Assembly: GCA_027596945.1 (NCBI GenBank)
Contig: JADGJH010000772.1
Coordinates: forward strand, 3,941 to 14,228
Direction: 5' to 3'
DNA length: 10,288 bases
DNA from: Physocladia obscura
Lineage: Eukaryota > Chytridiomycota > Chytridiomycetes > Chytridiales > Chytriomycetaceae
The notes below the pieces were generated by a model. That model saw only the letters and a list, made by a program, of their open reading frames with translations, was not told the DNA's origin and did not search any database. This document shows positions 9,501 through 10,288 of this stretch, in pieces (the first letter of the stretch is position 1; every line of letters starts with the position of its first letter). Position numbers and translations under genes: made by a program.

Positions 9501-10288
9501 GGAATTTGCAATTTTAGGTATATTCCCATTCTACCCATGCTTTTGATAAATGGCGCAGAGGGCATTGGTACGGGATGGTCCACTTCTGTTCCCAATTACA
9601 AGTATTTCCTCCCAATTTTTTTATTTTATACTTTCAGTTCTTTTTTTTGACTAGTTGTTTTTCACCAAATAACCATAGTCCACGAGATGTTGTAAAAAAT
9701 CTATTCCGAATGATTGATGGAAAAGAGCCAGAGGATATGGTTCCATGGTATCGCGGCTTCAAAGGTTCAATCGAGCCAGCAGATAAAGGTCGATACAAAG
9801 TTTCTGGAATGATTCGCAAGATTTCTGATACAAGCGTCGAAATCACAGAACTTCCCGTTAAAGTCTGGACGCAGTCGTACAAAGAGCAGCTAGAAATGTG
9901 GATGGTTGGAGACGAGACTAAAAAAATTGCATCTTGGATAAAGGTTTGTGTATGTGTGTGTATGTGTTTTTTACGATGCAAAAATTGTAACCTTTGTTTT
10001 TTTGTAATCAGGAATACAAAGAGTATCATTCGGACAACAATGTACATTTTGTGGTTACAATGACTCAAGATGTAATGAAACAAGCTGAAGAGGAGGGGCT
10101 GGAGAAAAAGTTTAAACTAATTAATCAAATATCGACAACAAATATTGTGTGTTTCGATTTGGAAGGAAGAATCGCCAAATATGATAATGTAGAAATTTTG
10201 CTCAAAAATTTCTATTCCTTGCGCATCAAGTATTATTCCAAGAGAAAGGTGTGTTATTTTTCCTCGCGTTTTTTCTTATTTTCAATCA
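6376..10288 (+). CDS. TOP2: DNA topoisomerase II, copy B, 3'-truncated by window, probably mitochondrial
   Basis: A second complete type IIA topoisomerase core. Exons: 6376-6555, 6613-6796, 6840-7141, 7182-7601, 7656-7875, 7921-8330, 8393-8506, 8566-8685, 8754-9260, 9321-9454, 9518-9601, 9679-9943, 10012-10248; then an intron runs off the window. The joined frame is 1059 codons with no stop. Eight exons match copy A exactly in length (184, 302, 410, 114, 507, 134, 84, 265) and so does the last (237); three differ by whole codons. Retained are FDEILVN (Glu117, Asn121), GRNGYGAK (191-198), SQTKEN (Lys412), EGDSA (Glu494), DHDGSH (from 573) and Arg828-Tyr829. The N-terminal tail of copy A is replaced by a basic presequence-like leader. 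I prefer the start at 6376 because a classic presequence begins there; in-frame ATG 6346 has a better context (A at -3) and would add ten residues. The C-terminal tail lies outside the window. Confidence 0.92.
6613..7875 (+). other. Copy B ATPase and transducer region
   Basis: Encodes the same motif series as copy [45 protein letters not shown] and SQTKEN. Over the 91 residues from the Met codon at 6869 to the end of exon 3 (7141) I count 14 differences from copy A. Copy B is three residues longer in the acidic loop near 7432-7480 (EEGGES) and one shorter in the KRGGKES stretch. Confidence 0.9.
7921..8753 (+). other. Copy B TOPRIM region
   Basis: [25 protein letters not shown] and MTDQ-DHDGSH are all present, with the intron again splitting Gln from DHDGSH (8331-8392). 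Metal-binding acidic residues are intact. Confidence 0.9.
9348..9350 (+). other. Copy B catalytic tyrosine codon (Tyr829)
   Basis: TAT in the context S-A-R-Y-I-F-T. The Arg-Tyr pair is kept; the preceding Pro of copy A is Ala here, a residue also found in other TOP2 proteins such as yeast. Confidence 0.92.
9944..9967 (+). repeat. GT-rich tract at the 5' end of a copy B intron
   Basis: The intron 9944-10011 opens with alternating GT/AT steps, so several GT dinucleotides compete as donors. Only 9944 keeps the frame used in copy A. Confidence 0.7.
10249..10288 (+). other. Start of copy B intron 13, cut by the window end
   Basis: GTGTGT donor after AAG, at the position matching the copy A intron 4272-4335. 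The remaining bases are T-rich with no in-phase exon, so the window ends inside this intron. The remaining gate and tail exons of copy B are outside. Confidence 0.85.

Larger units (their letters stand above)
6613..10248 (+). repeat. Tandem duplication, unit 2 (TOP2 exons 2-13 of copy B)
   Basis: Direct-orientation partner of 624-4271. Every intron of unit 1 has a partner here at the same codon and phase, though lengths differ (for example 63 versus 43 bp, 57 versus 40 bp). The right limit is the window edge, not a known breakpoint. Confidence 0.93.

Noticed and set aside
9634..10083. 149-residue open frame on the minus strand
   Set aside because: It is antisense to copy B exons 12-13 and crosses a GT-rich intron; the coding signal belongs to TOP2 on the + strand.
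624..10248. Bacterial-type gyrase or topoisomerase IV of organellar origin
   Set aside because: Each copy has ATPase and breakage-reunion parts in one polypeptide with eukaryotic TOP2 motifs, and copy B shares copy A's intron positions.
133..10288. Copies A and B as one fused double-length protein
   Set aside because: Copy A ends with a clear in-frame TGA and a nearby AATAAA, and copy B has its own ATG and leader. No convincing splice pair bypasses the stop.
6376..10288. Copy B as a pseudogene
   Set aside because: Thirteen exons stay in frame, every catalytic motif is intact, and changes between copies are largely synonymous or conservative.
1..10288. tRNA, rRNA, CRISPR array, transposon or operon structures
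   Set aside because: No cloverleaf, regularly spaced repeats, terminal inverted repeats or transposase motifs were seen by eye; bacterial-type signals are not expected in intron-rich nuclear DNA.

Overview
This is eukaryotic nuclear DNA. It holds two head-to-tail paralogous genes for eukaryotic-type DNA topoisomerase II (TOP2), both on the + strand, and no other gene I can support. All introns are GT-AG and short, mostly 40-77 bp with extremes of 94 and 126 bp. I joined exons by splice-site phase and by comparing the two copies with each other. The core protein reads like fungal/opisthokont TOP2, and the tiny introns and very short intergenic gap suggest a compact genome. My best guess is an early-diverging fungus or a related unicellular lineage; the sequence does not fix the taxon.

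Layout. Positions 1-132 are a C/T-rich leader or promoter ending in a run of 22 A, with a possible short upstream ORF. Positions 133-6287 are TOP2 copy A, complete: 23 exons, 22 introns, 1596 residues. It has an acidic/lysine-rich N-terminal tail, ATPase and transducer domains, TOPRIM, the DNA breakage-reunion core, and a long charged C-terminal tail with nuclear-localisation-like patches. Positions 6288-6375 are a gap of at most 88 bp that must hold the 3' end of A and the start of B. Positions 6376 (or 6346) to the window end are TOP2 copy B: 13 complete exons (1059 codons), then a cut inside the next intron, so its C-terminal part lies outside the window.

How they relate. Thirteen introns sit at the same codon and phase in both copies, while intron sequences and synonymous sites have diverged and the protein cores stay about 85% identical in the stretches I counted. 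This is an old tandem DNA-level duplication with both copies retained. All key catalytic residues are present in both.

The notable point is the N-terminus of copy B. The acidic tail and first intron of copy A are absent. In their place is a basic, Ser/Tyr-rich leader of about 55 residues with no acidic residue, which looks like a mitochondrial matrix-targeting presequence. The proposed division of labour is copy A as the nuclear enzyme and copy B as a dedicated mitochondrial type II topoisomerase. The presequence-like composition is seen in the sequence; the mitochondrial role is inferred.
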